From: Stercorarius parasiticus
Taxonomy: Eukaryota; Chordata; Aves; Charadriiformes; Stercorariidae
Assembly (NCBI GenBank): GCA_013396915.1
Contig: VWZL01002558.1
Span: forward strand, 993,021-1,057,020
Length of the DNA stretch: 64,000 nucleotides
Reading direction: 5' to 3'
The position numbers were made by a program, and so were the translations under genes. Shown here in pieces: positions 37,801 through 51,987 of this stretch; position 1 is the stretch's first letter; each line of letters starts with the position of its first letter. The notes beneath the pieces were generated by a model, which made no database searches, had not been told where the DNA came from, and worked only from the letters and a program-made list of their open reading frames with translations.

Positions 37801-40800
37801 TCATTGGCTTAAATTGATATCACAATTCAGTATTAGTGTTTAGCCTTCTCCCCCGCCTCTATATAGACTTTTTGCGTTTTGGGGAAATCTTGTGTCACTA
37901 TTACAATAAATACTGGCTTTTGCTAGTGAGGAGATGACAATTTTCTTACGTCTTAGGATAAAAATAATTAAAAGGAAGTCACCATCTACACTTTGGTGCT
38001 GTGTATGGCATAGCTGTGTAAGTCCTGTGTCCTATACCTGGCTCAGTGTCCCATCCTGAATGTTTGCCGAAAAGGGATATATTAAGGAGGATCGTAGGAA
38101 ATATGTCATACTGTGTGTTTCCTTCTGTAGGCTTCTTCAAGCCTTCAACTATTTCTGTTTGAGTCTTTCAGTCAGACGTGACTTCTGTGTCATTTTCTTT
38201 CATGAACCTATTCACCTTCCCCTGAACCCATATGGATGTTGATCATTCATTACATGCTGACTGTGTGAAGAATCACTCTTTTATTGCTTGTTTGGACCTG
38301 TTACATGCTAGATTCCTTCGCTCTCCCTAATTCCTGTATTGGTAGAGACAATGTATAATCAGTTTTTTTGTGCCACGTCTGGCTTTGTAGGCCTTTATCG
38401 TGTCCTTATCCTCCCTACAATCTTTTCTTCTGTAAAGACTCCACTCTTATCCAATATCTGCTTAGTTTCCTGAAAATATTTTGTGAGGGAGATCTGAGTG
38501 ATGTTTTCTGGCTTTAGTAGAGAGAGGTCTTGCTTTGCAAACCTGCTGGAGTTCTTGGAAGGGTTCAGTGAGTGTGTGGACAAAAGCTATTTTGACTCTC
38601 TCTCATACTTCATGATTTACCCTGTGAAGTGTTGAAGCTTATTGTTATCCTCAAATTTACAGTCTAGAGCATGATAATGGGGACTGCTGGAACAATCTCC
38701 ATCAATGGCTTTGTAGGGAGGACTGCTAAAAAGTATAGCACAGCGGAAGGCCTGTTAATCTGAGATTGCAGCTATATGGAGTGACCAAAGGTTAAACACG
38801 GTCTCCATAGCCCTTCTGGTCAGGATGGTTTACAACCCAAATTTACCTACCAGTTCTTTTATTACAAAGCAGAGTTTTCAGTTTTGCATTCAAAAGAAGC
38901 TAAGGGATATATGAATGGATTTGAATGGAATGAACGGATTTATTTTGAGGTAGTGTGAACACATGTGTATGTAGTCTGTTTTTCCAGGCTAAATATGTTA
39001 GTTGGAAATGCTGAAAATAGGAACATGTTGCAAAAGGCTTTCTGTGCAGCTCTGTCAGAGGGGATTACAGAGGGGACAGTAAAGCACTCATCAAAGTTGA
39101 AGGCTTTGCCCTTTCCCTCTGTCCTGCTGTGACCTTCATGAGGGAGCTGCCCTTTGCATCCCTGCTGGCAAGCAGAGGCCAGCAATTTGTCTGGTTTCAT
39201 CCCTGTATGAAGAAGGGGACAGACAAGAAACTTCAGTACTGGTCTGGCTGTATTAGGCAATGCTCAGCAAAGCTAGACTTAACATCTGGTGAGGCAACAG
39301 GCTGGTTAGGATGCAAATGATTGAACAGAAACGTGGAAGAGTTGTTTACAATTGACTAGATGAGGAGAGCTTATTTTATAAGCAAGCAGGTTTATGCACA
39401 AGACATTTTGTGATGCTGATAATAAGCAGCTCTTGCTCTTCAATTCTGGCTTGTTTAGTCTTTTTTTTTTTTTAAAAAAAATGTGATTGATACTTCAGAT
39501 GGTGGCAGTGTTATGAGTGATTGTGAAACTACTTGGATTAAAAAACTGAATGAGGAAGGCTTTTTCCCTTTGTACACTAGACAGTAATTCAAAGACACCT
39601 TGAAGGTTTTTAGTTTTTCTTGGCAAACTAAGGCCTTTTAAGCTCTTTTCAGGCCCTCTTATCAGGTGGCTCACACCAACTGATAACTAAGCTTTTGTTT
39701 TGAAAACTTATGGGAAGATAAATGCTAAAATAATCATGATAGCTAAGAAACATGTGGGTCCTAGAAAGTCAGTTCTTGCCTAGGCTCGAATTATTACTGA
39801 ATTAAGTTTCCACTGATGACTCTGGATTTTATTTTTTATGGTCCTTTTAAGGGACCTTGAATTACTTCGTTAAAGTCATCCTTGGCTGTGTTTGTCTGTA
39901 GGGGGACAATGGCATTTGTGGTGTTACAGTGGAACAACCTCCCCACTGCATTCTACATTAAAGAAGACTATGTGTTTATCTTCTTTCTCTTTGAAGTTTT
40001 CAACTTATTCCCTTTTCACCCTGTACCTGTCCTACTGAGCTGCTTCAGCTTTTCACAACTGTCTTACAGATCCTTTTTCCTTACTTCTGTTTGCCTTCTC
40101 AGGTGCTAGTTCACCCCCTTTTCTCTAATATTTGTGCTGCCTTGATTCCCTCCTGCTTTTTCTTTTATTAATTTCTTCCAGTCCTGGAAGTATATAGAGG
40201 AAATTGAGGGAGGAAGCTATCACAATAAGAGTTATAAAATGACGTGGAATATAAATGATAGTATAATGGCATGTACCATGGGGTATGTCAAAGATTCTCC
40301 TAGAATTGATGATCTTTCAAAGCTTGGGAGGATGGACTGAAGTTGGTGTGTGCAAGGAGTCTTTGGAGACTTAAGGGTGGCAACTGAATAGACCCTGAAG
40401 GGGAGACCACAATAAGAATGACTTTGGGTGGGAAGGTCAGATTCTAACAACATTTGAATGTTTCTTAAAGTGATGAGGCAAAAAAGACTTAAGCAGCCCT
40501 ACCTAGCCAACTATCCAAGGTACAAGGAGCCCCTTGATGGGCTAAGGGTTGTAGTTGAACCTGGGTGCTACCCTGAGACACCAGGTACTGCCAGTTTGTT
40601 AGGGTCACCCAACAGAGAAGAGATGAGTACAAGTTCATAATAATAATGCTGTTTCCTTAAGACAGTGAGCAATGATCCCCATGGTGGTGCTACGTCAAGG
40701 AGAAGGTCTTGCACTTAAGGGTTCTTCCTCTGTTCAAGTGTCTCGTTCTCCTCCCACTTCCTCCTGTCAGCTTTGGCATTTTATGAGCTATCCTGAGAAT

Positions 40801-43800
40801 CTGTTCAAGTTCCTGAACTAATGGAAAACGATCGCTGTCACCTTTACAGTTCCCCCTCCCCATTCCTTCCTCAGTTCCTTGCTCTGTTTATCTACCCTCC
40901 CCCACCCTCCATGTTGGAGTATAGAGACTCTGTGGTCTCATGTGAGAAGAGAATGAGGAAGAGTGGGATGGTGGGGAGGAAAGAAGAGGTGGTGAGTCAG
41001 CTGGTTTTAGACCTGTGGCTGTAATAAATTCATTAACTGTTTTTATTGCTTTATGGTAGGTAAATTGTTAATTTCCAGCACAGAAGTTGAGCAAAAAGCA
41101 TGAAACTACTTAACAACTCTACTTATAAAACACTAGTGCTTTGGGAGTCAGATATGTCATTGCTGAATGGCTGACATCTGTCAACAGTAGAAATGTTAAT
41201 TCTCTCTGAATAGTAAGCTGATAGTTATGGCTTAGACCCAAGCCTTCCCCTTAGCCCCCTCAATGTTGTTTTTTTCCCTCAATTCTTATTCAAAATAACT
41301 TTCTTAATCTTGGAAACAGACTGAGATTGGTATCAGTGCAAATCTGTAAGTGTAAGCCCTGTCCTAATGTTTTTGCATGAATGCAAGGTATTGAATGTCT
41401 TCTGGGGTGCTTTGCATGGTGGTGGAAGGTTATTTTAGACAGAAAAGTCTAGACAGTTCTTGGAATCTATTGCACATCTCTACACCTGCCAAAATTTGGG
41501 GAAGTGTTTTGTTCAAGTTACACGGCGGTTCCTCAGAAGGGTTTTCATGATGCGAATAACGCTAACTAGACTAGTCTCTCCCTCCTTCTACTATTGTTGT
41601 AAAACTTGTGTAACATTCTACAATTGACATTTCCATTTCTGTCTTCCATCATTCTCTAATTATGTAAGTAGTAAGGATGTTATCTTTCGTGCATGGTTTT
41701 GATGTATATTCAAGGAATAATGTAAAGATTTCTCGCATGCAGTTGAGACAAATGCTTTTTCAACACGCTTTGAGCATGAAATGAATAGATTAGACTTTAG
41801 AAGGGCTCTTCAGTTGGTAAAGGAGATAAATAAATATATATTTTCCAATATCAGAGTCTTAATTGTGGGGTTTTTTTTTTTTTTGGAAATAGAGAAAACT
41901 ATTTTCTTGCTTGAACCTGCTAATATTGCACTGTTGAAAATGACCCAGCATGTCAGAAAGCATTTTTCCGAGTAACAGAGAGTGCTTTTTATAGTTCTTA
42001 ATTCATCTAAGTTTCTCAAAAATATCCAGACTTTGCTAACGGGCAATACCAAGTCTCTGAAGTTCACAGAGAAAATACATGGAAAGAACTGAGATGTTTG
42101 GAAGAAGGACAAAATGAGCAGTTAATTTAGATAACCAGTGGCATTTGAATGCTGACCTCTTTAAAATTTACTTAAATATTATTTAGTTCAGTTTATTGAA
42201 CTGATTTATGAGTCCTTTTGTTCCTCCTTTCTTCTTTCCCTCTTGGAGAAATAGAAATTTTTTGGTTTGCATATGATGTTTAAACACTTCATTCATACAA
42301 TGGAAAATTAAACAGTAGGTTACAAATGTGTTTGCAGTTTTGATTAAAGTGTTTAAGATTTTTTTCTTAGTAAAAATAACAACAACACTAATGTTAGTAA
42401 GCTCATCTAAAACCATTAGTGAATGCTTGCCATGAGTGTGTGGGTCTGTCTTCACTTCCTGCTTTGCGTAGTTTTGGACCCGTAATCTTAAATACATCTC
42501 TAGCGGAGTGGCTGTGCCTCTGTGTTGACTGTCTTGAATTAACATTGTTGTGATTCTGTAATATTTTATTTTATAAAATATAGTTTTATGTTGTGGTTGT
42601 AGAAGTATTGTTTTTTAAGGACTCGTATTAAAAAAATATTTTAGAGGTAGCCATTCAAGTTGTAATAGACCTTTGAGAATAGGCAAGCATGAATTAAAAA
42701 AAAAAAAAGCACAGAAAAGCTGAAAGCCGTAGTTATATTTCTTGGTGGGGGTATATATGTTTGTGAGTCTCATGCTTTAGCATAGAATGAAGCATAGGAA
42801 GTTGAGTCAACACACAGAAAGGATAGTAGGCAAAAGCAACGCTGTATCCAAAAAAACTTAAAAAATAAAAGCTTAATTGCATGCTGAATAAAGTGTTTTA
42901 TTTTAGGTGTTTGTGTGATTTGTAATGGAAACCATGGGCTTACAATGGCAAATGGTGGGAAACAGTGGTCTGCAAGACAGCATTAAAAATTGGGAATGCC
43001 AAATATGTGCACTGTATGTCAGCCTGAGTTGAGAATTTGTTTTGAAAAAATAAATTGTTAAACAATGAAGGCCAGATCTTTTTATTATTTTTCCTGGGAA
43101 AAGAGTTTGTATAGCCTAAGGGAGAATTTGGTGCCTGTGGGAAAGAGAACACTGGGCTCAGTTTTCAAAATTTGTGCGGCCTTGCCAAGACAGATGGGAA
43201 GAAATAAGAGTGCACCCCAAACAACTGTAGCCCTGGGAGACTCTGTTCATCTTGCATGCGGGTTTTCCCATTCATAATTATGCTTAAAAATCAAGCTGTG
43301 CACACTAGTAGCTCTGCACGTGGAGGAGTCAAGCTTGTTCAGCCAGATTTTGATGCACTGCAATAATTAAGCTTGCCCGAGTCATGTAAAGGGGTGACTG
43401 TTAAATGCCAGGGTGTCTGTCCTTAGTAATTTCTGAGTGAGCATTATAAAGGCAAGTGGTGTGTGTTAAGTAAGCCTGTGCCTTTGAGAGTCTGTAATCC
43501 ACAGATCTGCTATGACCAGACACTGCAAGGCAGCAGTGGCTGCTCGTGCTGCTCTTATGAAATGAATATGTTTCATGTGACTCCTAGAAACCACCCTTGT
43601 GATGTGTCTTGAATGTTTTCTTGGCAGTAGCGTGTGCTGGGAGTGCTTGTTTTCCAGGCTGCTACTGTGGCTCCGTGAGTGGAACTGAGTGCTCGTCTTC
43701 TGGCTCTCGTCTCCTTGTAGTTCAGGACACTGTTCATGTTCCTCATCTGCAGCATTCGACATCCTGTCCATCTCAATGGCTTCCTTTTGAGCCAGCATAG

Positions 43801-44987
43801 TGGATAAACATCCTTTATACAGCTAAAGGTTCAATTTTTTTAAAACGGAGTGGTCAAACAGTGTAGCTATTGTGGGTGCTACAAAGCAGTTATCAAATTT
43901 GTAATCTGAATTTTGCCTCATGTCAGCTGTTTTTAGGGAATGTGATGTATTCCTACAAAACAGATCTAATTGAATGTGTTCCTTTCGCTCTAGCCAGTAT
44001 GTTGAAGTGGAACAGGGCATCAAGAGCACTGCATCATCTTTAAAATAACACATCCATCTAAATGTTTTCCCCAGATTGTTGCTGCACACAGGATCTTTAA
44101 GAGCAGAGGAAATGAGCAGAATACACAAGAAAACAGGATTAACACATGAAGTTTAGTTAAATAAAACAAAATTGAAAACCAGAAGTCCTTTCTCTAATCA
44201 CTGTGGAAAAGATACTGTAGAGAACAGGATCATAGAATCACAATTTAAAGTGAGGATTTTGGGTATATTGCTGGGACGAAATAGTCTAAACTGTTTTAAA
44301 AATTCTTCATAGATACAAAATGAATTAGATTTCTTATTGGTGTGTGCTGTTAATCCTTAGCAAAGGGAAGGAATGGCTGATTCGGGAAGCTTCAGGGTCT
44401 CATAAATCAAGGGAATAATGAGACTTGAGCCAAACATCATTTTGATTGCTTTGCCTTTCATTGTTCCATTTTCCTCTCATCATTCATTCAGCCCTTACAT
44501 ATATAAGTGGATGGGGAACTGCAGCTTTTTGTGCTCTTGTTTGTTTGCTTGTTTAACTAGGCTTTGGACAAGATCTTTGTTGTTGCCTTGCTTTGTTTTA
44601 TCTTTTTGGGTTTTTTGGTCAGTTGTTATTTTTTGTTCTTGTTGCTTCGGTTGCCCTTCAGGGTTTTGGGTTACCCTGATAGCTGAGTCTACGCATGCCC
44701 CCTGATAGCTTTGCCTGTGCAGGCGCCAAAAGGACATCCTTACCTGCTTAGTTGGATCCCCTGACTTAGGTGACCCGAAGATCCACAAAACCTGCATGCT
44801 CCATTTCTGTGCCCCTGTGGTACAGCTTCAGTCTCACTGCAAGTTTCTTTCGTAATTTGGCATCACATATTGTATGAGCTTGCCATTTGTGCCTTTTGCA
44901 GGGCTTGTGTGATGTTTTTTTTTTTTTTAAATTATTATAATTTCTTTTATTTTGGGGGGGAAAATAAGAAAAGACAGAAATCTCTAA

Positions 44988-45194
<207 letters not shown>

Positions 45195-46951
45195 TAAGTG
45201 GAGAACAGACGTGCAAAGAGTTTCTTACAGTGCTCTTTTGGGTGAATAACTAAGGCGAGTCCGATAAAAACAGAATACCTGGGTCTCTTGCTTTCCGTTA
45301 CACATCACGGTAAAAGAGAACAGTAAGAATTTGTTTAGTTTTTGCGAGCTTTGTGCCAATAGCTCTTTAACTTTTCCTCATAAGAGGCAATGCTAATTCA
45401 TTTGGTTGCACTTCTAAAGAAAGAAGTTGTCTGAGTGGCATTATTAGATCTTGTGGCTCCTGTTAGTGAACAGAGTGATTAAAATTTCTATTGAGTAGAG
45501 CGAATTTGTCATAGAAGATAGAAGATATATTGTTGAAATGACAGCTGCTAATGGTTCCTCACATCAGTTGAAGTGGGTTTAGAGCAACTCTGTAGTCTTC
45601 ATTCAAGAACATTTCCTTCACTTTGTAATGAGAGGATGTTTTCTTAACTCAGTTACAGTCAAATTCAACTCTCATTGGATTTGGAACTCAAGCTGTTCCT
45701 CTGTCTTACTCCTGATATATGACTGTGCAGATACTTTTAAAAAAACACACTCTAAAAAGAATAAATAAATTTTGGGCTGTTTTGCTAGTGCAGGCTTTAT
45801 TTAAAAGCCATAGTTTGGACATAGTCTTGAAGATGTGTTTGATGTAACGCAGCAAATGAGCGCCAGAGATATGTATGGTTACACTGGGGAGAAGGGTGGG
45901 AAAGGCTGCCTGATGGTTCCTCAGCCAGCACGGACCCGCCTTCCCTCATTGGGCAAGACTTGCAGCGCAAAGCATACTCTTCTTAAAATGGAGAGTCTTT
46001 ATCGCCTGTGTGATACGTGCTTCATTTGCTGCAGAGAGGTGTTACGGGGGATCGTTTGTACTCCATAACCAGGAACAAATTGGATACTGAAAGAAGTGTA
46101 TCTAATGAAATAGCTGCATACAATCTGAAATGTTTCCCAATTAGTTGCTCTTATATCTGAAAAACGTTTTATTTCCTCTTCAGTATTTGACTTACCAAAT
46201 TTTTTTAACATTTAACTTGAAAAATCTAAAAGAAAAATGTAATTGGGCTGAAACACAGTTCATGTTGTAGGAAGGGATAATCAGTCAGGCAAGTGAAGGG
46301 GTCTGGTAAGTTTGTAAATGCACTGTGCGCTGTATATGGTCCTGACTGAAGTAATGGATATGGCAGCCCTCGAAGGCACTTTTTTCTTTCTATTTTTTAA
46401 ATATTAGAATAAAATGAACAAAGCTGGATGACCGCCAGAACCTAAAGCTGTATTTTATCTCCTACAATTTCCTTTGAATTTCCTTTGTAGACAAAAGTTT
46501 TGACCTCAGACTCATTTCTGGAAATCCTTTGTGAAATGCAGCTCAAGTTAATGCATTAGACAGAGTTCACATATTGCAGCTGAAATGTCCTTGTTCCCTT
46601 TTAAGAGGTGGAGGAAGGATTCCTATGCTTTAGGTATGCCCTTTGTCACCTTCTTGATGCCCCTTGCCTTGAGTTTTTGGGATTGTTGTATAAATTCACT
46701 GTTCATTTTGTTCCCAAGGGGATGGTGTGTGTTAAGTTCTAGTGACAATTTCTTATTTTGCTGTCTCTTCTTTTTGTGTGAGAGAATAAAGGTTTCCCTG
46801 TTCCATCTTTCTTAGTTCTTTGAAAGTGGGTCTATGTGTTGGTACCATTTAGTGATTTTTTTTTTCTCTTATGTGTGTGTATATACAGCGATATTTCCCT
46901 AACTTTTGGGATCTTGAATTAAAAAGCAAAGGCATTACTTCTATGTGTGTG

Positions 46952-47007
46952 TTTCTCTCTTTTTTTTTTCTTTTTTCTTTTTTTGCTTTTTATCTTTCCT
47001 CTCCCCA
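46952..47007 (+). repeat. Polypyrimidine tract
   Basis: This is a run of T with scattered C (and a single G near 46,985) within intron 2. It ends in CTCTCCCC and is not followed by an exon. It is a low-complexity tract. Confidence 0.6.
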
Positions 47008-47347
47008 CTATGCATTGGCTGGGCAAGTCTGAGGTCAGGCTGTGAAAGCTGTTCTTGGGGATGGGCTGGGGGGGAAGGGCTGAGAAGAGGTTTTGGTGGT
47101 TCCCCAGTCCTGGAGTTCTCAAGAAGGATTTTTCCTTTTTGTCTAGTTTTTCCTTGGCAGTTTTCCAAGAAATACCTGTGGCTCTGAAGGCAGTGAAGCA
47201 TCTGTCTTTAGAGCATCTTTCTCCTGCAGTAACTCTTCTCAAGCGTTGACCATACAGAGCTTTTTTCCAAACTTGGTAGACCAGTTGTGAACATACAGTG
47301 TGAAGGTAGTCCTTTCCTTGAGAAAGGACACCAAATATAACTGTTCC

Positions 47348-47412
47348 TTTTTTTTTTTGTTTTAGTTTGTTTTTTGTGTGTTTTTTTTTTTTTTATTTTT
47401 TTTATTTTATAG
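47348..47412 (+). repeat. T-rich low-complexity tract
   Basis: Long T-runs are interrupted by G and A only, ending in TTTATTTTATAG. There is no adjoining element body, so it is probably simple-sequence expansion, and read support here may be poor. Confidence 0.6.
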
Positions 47413-50400
47413 CGATAGTGCCATCTTTGGCAGCTACCCTGCCAAGCTGAAAATGTTTCTGCAAATTATGGTGTTCGCTGCTGCGGTAAGCGAACTCTAG
47501 AACCAGTATAGCTGAAAGAGAAATGAACACGTCTCTCTCTGCCGCTTTGGTGATGGGGCAGCGTTCCCTTGACTCCTCATAGCAGCGGCCACATGTGTAA
47601 CAAAGCTGCAGCTGAAGAGGCAGCAGGAGAGAGGATGGACAGGATAAAAAGTACAGGCTTCCTGTAAGCACACATTTCTGTTGTTCTTGAGCTGGTCTAG
47701 TACATTTTTCTGAACAGGTGTGGAAGACTTATTTAAGGAATTCAGAGGACATATCAAAGAAACTGAATTCCCCAGAGGGGGGGAAATACACTGACTTGAG
47801 TGCCTCCATCTTTTTGTTGACGACAATATTTCCTTGGAGGAGGAAAGGGATGGGAGGAAGACATTTCTTAGTCAACTGAAGTATTTGGCGGGAGGGGGGA
47901 GCAAGCATACATAAATATGTTTTTAAACTCATGCAAAACCATAAAATCAGGGGCAGAGGTCCAGAAAATAAGCTTTCTCAGCCAAATAATTTGGACAAAA
48001 AGCATCTAGAGTGGTGGTGAAAACTGAATGCTTACTCATCGTTCCCTGATGAGTAGACTTGCTTGTTTGGGCTTAATAAAAATAAAACAGTGCAAGCATT
48101 AACAGGAAACTATGCAAATATTTTCACTTTTAATCTGTTCTTTGGATTAGATTTATGAATCTTTACCTACACTTTATGATGGGAGAGTTTGGAAGCAAAA
48201 AAGCAGCTGATTTTTCTTGAGGTTAGAATGAAGAGATACTAGTTTTAAGCAATCTAAAAAAAAGACCCCAAAAAACCAAACAAGCCACAAAATAAAAAGA
48301 ACATAGTTTTTTGCATTGTGTCTGATAATTTCACTGGTAGTAATGTTCTGCCAGCATATTTGCAATGCAACAAAAGATAGTATCTTAACATAAAATAGAA
48401 CACGCATGCATGAAGACTTATCCTTTGGGGCTAATCCTTCTCAAAAGCACCACATCTGTGCACCACCTCGTAAGATTTCAATTTTCTAGAGGTCTCAACT
48501 TAAATTTAATGCTGTTTATTAGGAAACTTGGGATTCCAAAGGATTCTTTAGGATGCATTTTTGTTAAAATGGAGAGAGCAAGAATGGGTGACTGTGACAG
48601 TACCTTGTATTAACTCTATGTAGGCATGCAGTGAGTTGGATCAGCTTTTGAGCAGGCATTCAGTCTGGTTTTATTCTTGTTTGTTTGTTTTTTCCCAAAG
48701 CTGGTTTTCCGTTGGATCAGCCAGCGAATCCATCTCATCACACTGCTGCATGTGAACGTGGATGAGAAGGGGAAGGCGATGCTGCCCCTGTGCAGTGGCA
48801 GAGCTCTGGGTCAGCCCAAGTCGGCTCTGACACAACTACTGTTGTGCTGGTTTTTTTTTTTATTACTTTCTGTTGGCTGCCTGACCTTGAGCAATTATTT
48901 GGTCAGTGTATTTTTTTCTCATGAAATATAATGGAGTTTGGAAAGAGCGTGCTCTTTCACGCGTGTGCGCTCTCGTGCATGTGTGTGGTGCTGCCTCTCG
49001 CTCCAGCCATGAGTGTGGCTCCCCGGGTTAATGAGTAACAACCTGGGAATGTTTGACATAGGGTGCTCTTGACCGCTGGCTTCAGCCTGTGTTCTGATGA
49101 AAGCAACTCTGATGTTTTAAATCGGGAGCGGTAGGAAAATGTAATGTGTTCTTTGGTTCAGGAGCAATATCTAAAACCTTTTGGTTGCTTAAATAATATG
49201 TTAAATATTGTAGCCTTAGTCCTGTAGAAATACTTCAAAAAAGCCTGCTAAGCTTTGCACTTCAACTGTGTGTCACTGTGAAGGCTGTTTGGTGTGCTGC
49301 CACGCTATCAACATTCCTATCTGTCCTGAATTGGGGCTACAGCTCTGTGACAAGTTAAATTAATCCAAGTCAGCTGCTGCCTCCACCCCCCTCCCTGTCC
49401 TCTGCTTACAGATCTTTGGTGCTTGCACTCACCTGACCCTGAGGTGAGCTGCTTCAGGGAGCTAAACCAGCCGAGAGCACACTACGCACACTACAGTAAA
49501 AAAGGGAATAGGTTTTTTTGCATTGTTTAGTTCCTCAAACCAGCCCTTCCAACAGACAGGACACTGCAGGTGAAGGAGCAGAAAAATAGCAGAATTAGGT
49601 GGTTATGTGTGAGGCGGTCAAGATAGTGTCAGCTTGGACAGAAACATTGCTATATCTGATGAAGGGGCATAATGTTTTCTGTGTATTAGAGCAAACAGGT
49701 GAGGAGACTGGCTTGGCCCTGGAGCAGAGGTGGTTTGGGTTGCGACGGTCCATTGTTCTGGGGAAGTTCATCCTTCGGGGCTGATCTGTAGTTGGAGAAT
49801 TCAGTCGCCTGTACTGAAAAGCTGCGTGCTCCCTGTCGTGCTGGATAGGCATAGTGCTTAGGCAGGACTTTTCCTAGAGGATGAACTGCTGGTTTAGATA
49901 TCTCGGGTGCACTCCATAGAGTCTCTGGGGGAAGCTGTAGGAAAGCTTAGTGCAGTGACTGAAGGGCTTGACTGTGATGTGTTCGTGATTAGGCTGTTGG
50001 GAAGACCAGTTGCAGTCATAAGCTGGAGTCCCTGTATGTCCAGAGGCAGCACCTGTGTTGCTGAAGTCCGCCTCAAAACCGAGAACTTCACAGAATTATT
50101 TGAAAGCTAGCTGAACTGGAAGAGTCACACTGGACTGACCCACCTTATTTATAAGGTGAAAGAGGTGTGATAAGGACTATATGAATGTTTTTGGACCAAC
50201 CCCAAAATCTGGCCTGTTACATCAATGTGTGTCCTTTTAAATGCTGGGGCTGTTTCTAATCGCAGACACCTACAGGTGGTGGGCACAATTTCTGCGCCTG
50301 AATGACAGAAAAGAAAACCTGGAGATACTTAAATATATGAAGACTCTCTCAAGTTCTGAACAGAGTGATTAGGTGGTTATACCACTGTACAGAAAAAAAT

Positions 50401-51059
50401 CTTTCGTATTTTCTGTCCCTTGATGGAAGGAGGGGGGTCAGCGTCCTCCATTAATTCCCCTGCTAAAGGGGGAGATTTCTGGCATGTGGCTACTTTCAAA
50501 TTCTTGTGGTCACAGGAGGTTACCCCACATCCAGACTTGTTGGTGAAAAAGCATTTCTCCAAAAATAGACTAATAAGCAATGTCCTGTGAGGAGGAGAAA
50601 AGTAACTGCAAGAAATGCATCTTGGTGGTGTGTGTTGTTGGTGTTGGGTTTTTTGTTAAAATTAAAAGGTGGTAAGTTCACACATGACGGTGTGCGAGTA
50701 CTTTAACATTGTTTAGTAATCCAAATCTTTCCCTCTCTGTGATCCTGGAAAATGTAAGGATATCCTTTGCTGTTGCAACAGTGGTATTTTTTTAATTGGA
50801 TATATCCTTTCAACCCCTACTCCTGGCTGTACTTTAAGGATACTTCCTTGCCAAGAGCCCTCAGGGGAAGGAGGGAGGCACTTACGTAACTTCCACCCAC
50901 TGGGATGTTATCCATAGGGGGTGGTAGGTACTTTAAAGGTAGCTGAGTAGCTGCAATCTCTCCTTACACTGGTGGGTTTCTTTTGGGGCGAAGGTGCTGC
51001 TTCATCTTTTGTTAATGACTTAATCTAAGATATTGCGGCCTGTTTTATGGATGTCCGAC

Positions 51060-51695
51060 CGTGGAGGGAATGGAGCCACAAGCCAGCAGGATGCCCTGGC
51101 AGCAAGTAGTCAGCAGCATCCTGGGCTGTATGAATGGGAGCGTGGCCAGGAGAAGGAGCGAAGTGATTATTGCCCTTTACTTGTCACTTGTGCCCCCTAC
51201 CCCAAAGTACAGGAAAGATGTGGACAAACCAGAGCAAGCTCAGTGGAGGGGCCACCAGGTTCGTCAGGGCTGGAGTACTCACCTGTGAGGACAGGCTAAG
51301 GGACTGGGACTTCCTCAGCCTGCAGAAGAGATGGCTTCAGGGAGGCCTAACAGCAGATCCCAAGCACCAATGGTGGGGGGACAGGGTTGGCAGGGTGACA
51401 GAGCTGGGCTGTTCATGGTGGTGCATGGCAGGAAGATGTGAGACGAGCAGCAGTTGAGACGAGAGGTTCAGGCTGGGTTTAAGGAAACACTTTCTCCTAC
51501 TGAGGGCAGTCAGATGGTGGATCAGGTTGCCCAGAAAGGTTGTGCAGTCTCTGTCCTTAGAGGATTTCAAGACCTGGTGAGATAAAGCCCTGAACAACCC
51601 GGTCTGAGCTCACAGCTGAACCTGCTATGAGCAGGAGGTTGGACTGAAAGCTCCTGAGCTCCCCTCCAGCCTGGGTGATGCTGTGATCCTGAGTG
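51060..51695 (+). mobile_element. CR1 LINE 3' fragment, old copy
   Basis: A decayed CR1 tail lies in the sense direction in intron 2. The frame from 51061 reads S-S-I-L-G-C-M-N-G-S-V-A-R-R-R-S-E-V-I-I-A-L-Y, which matches the C-terminal part of CR1 reverse transcriptase. A shifted frame then gives D-R-L-R-D-W-D-F-L-S-L-Q-K-R. The end, GTGATGCTGTGATCCTGAG near 51,680, has the form of a CR1 3' terminus. Several frame changes are needed, and it is clearly more diverged than the intron 1 copy and from a different CR1 subfamily. Its 5' boundary is approximate. Confidence 0.75.
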
Positions 51696-51870
51696 GAGGC
51701 ATTGGGAACCCTTGGAAGCTTGGAATTGAATGGAATTAGGATTTGCTTCAGTTGCTTTAGTTTTTTTGAGGTGGAAAGGAGAGAGTGGATAGTATAAGTG
51801 GCTAAACTAGGGAACTTGGAGGTTGGTGTCAAGAATCTGCAGCAGCAAAAGAATAGGGAAAGGCAGGGGC

Positions 51871-51987
51871 TTTTTTGTATTTTTGCGTGGGGGAGTTTGT
51901 TTTGGTGGGTTTTGTGGTGTGTGGTGGTGTTTTGGTTTTTGTTGTGTGGGTTTTTTTTTTTTCGTTTGGTTGGTTTGGTTGTTTTTA
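51871..51987 (+). repeat. G/T-only strand-asymmetric tract
   Basis: Over about 117 bases the plus strand contains almost only G and T (about two C and two A). It has repeated GGTTTT, GGTGG and GTGTG words, then a T run and TTTGGTTGGTTTGG. It follows the CR1 fragment by about 180 bp. It could form G-rich secondary structure in the nascent RNA, because it lies on the coding strand of the intron. Confidence 0.7.

Noticed and set aside
44225..44300. ATCATAGAATCACAATTT resembles the reversed 3' end of CR1
   Set aside because: Only about 15 bases fit well; the following sequence diverges too much to call an element without a repeat-library search.
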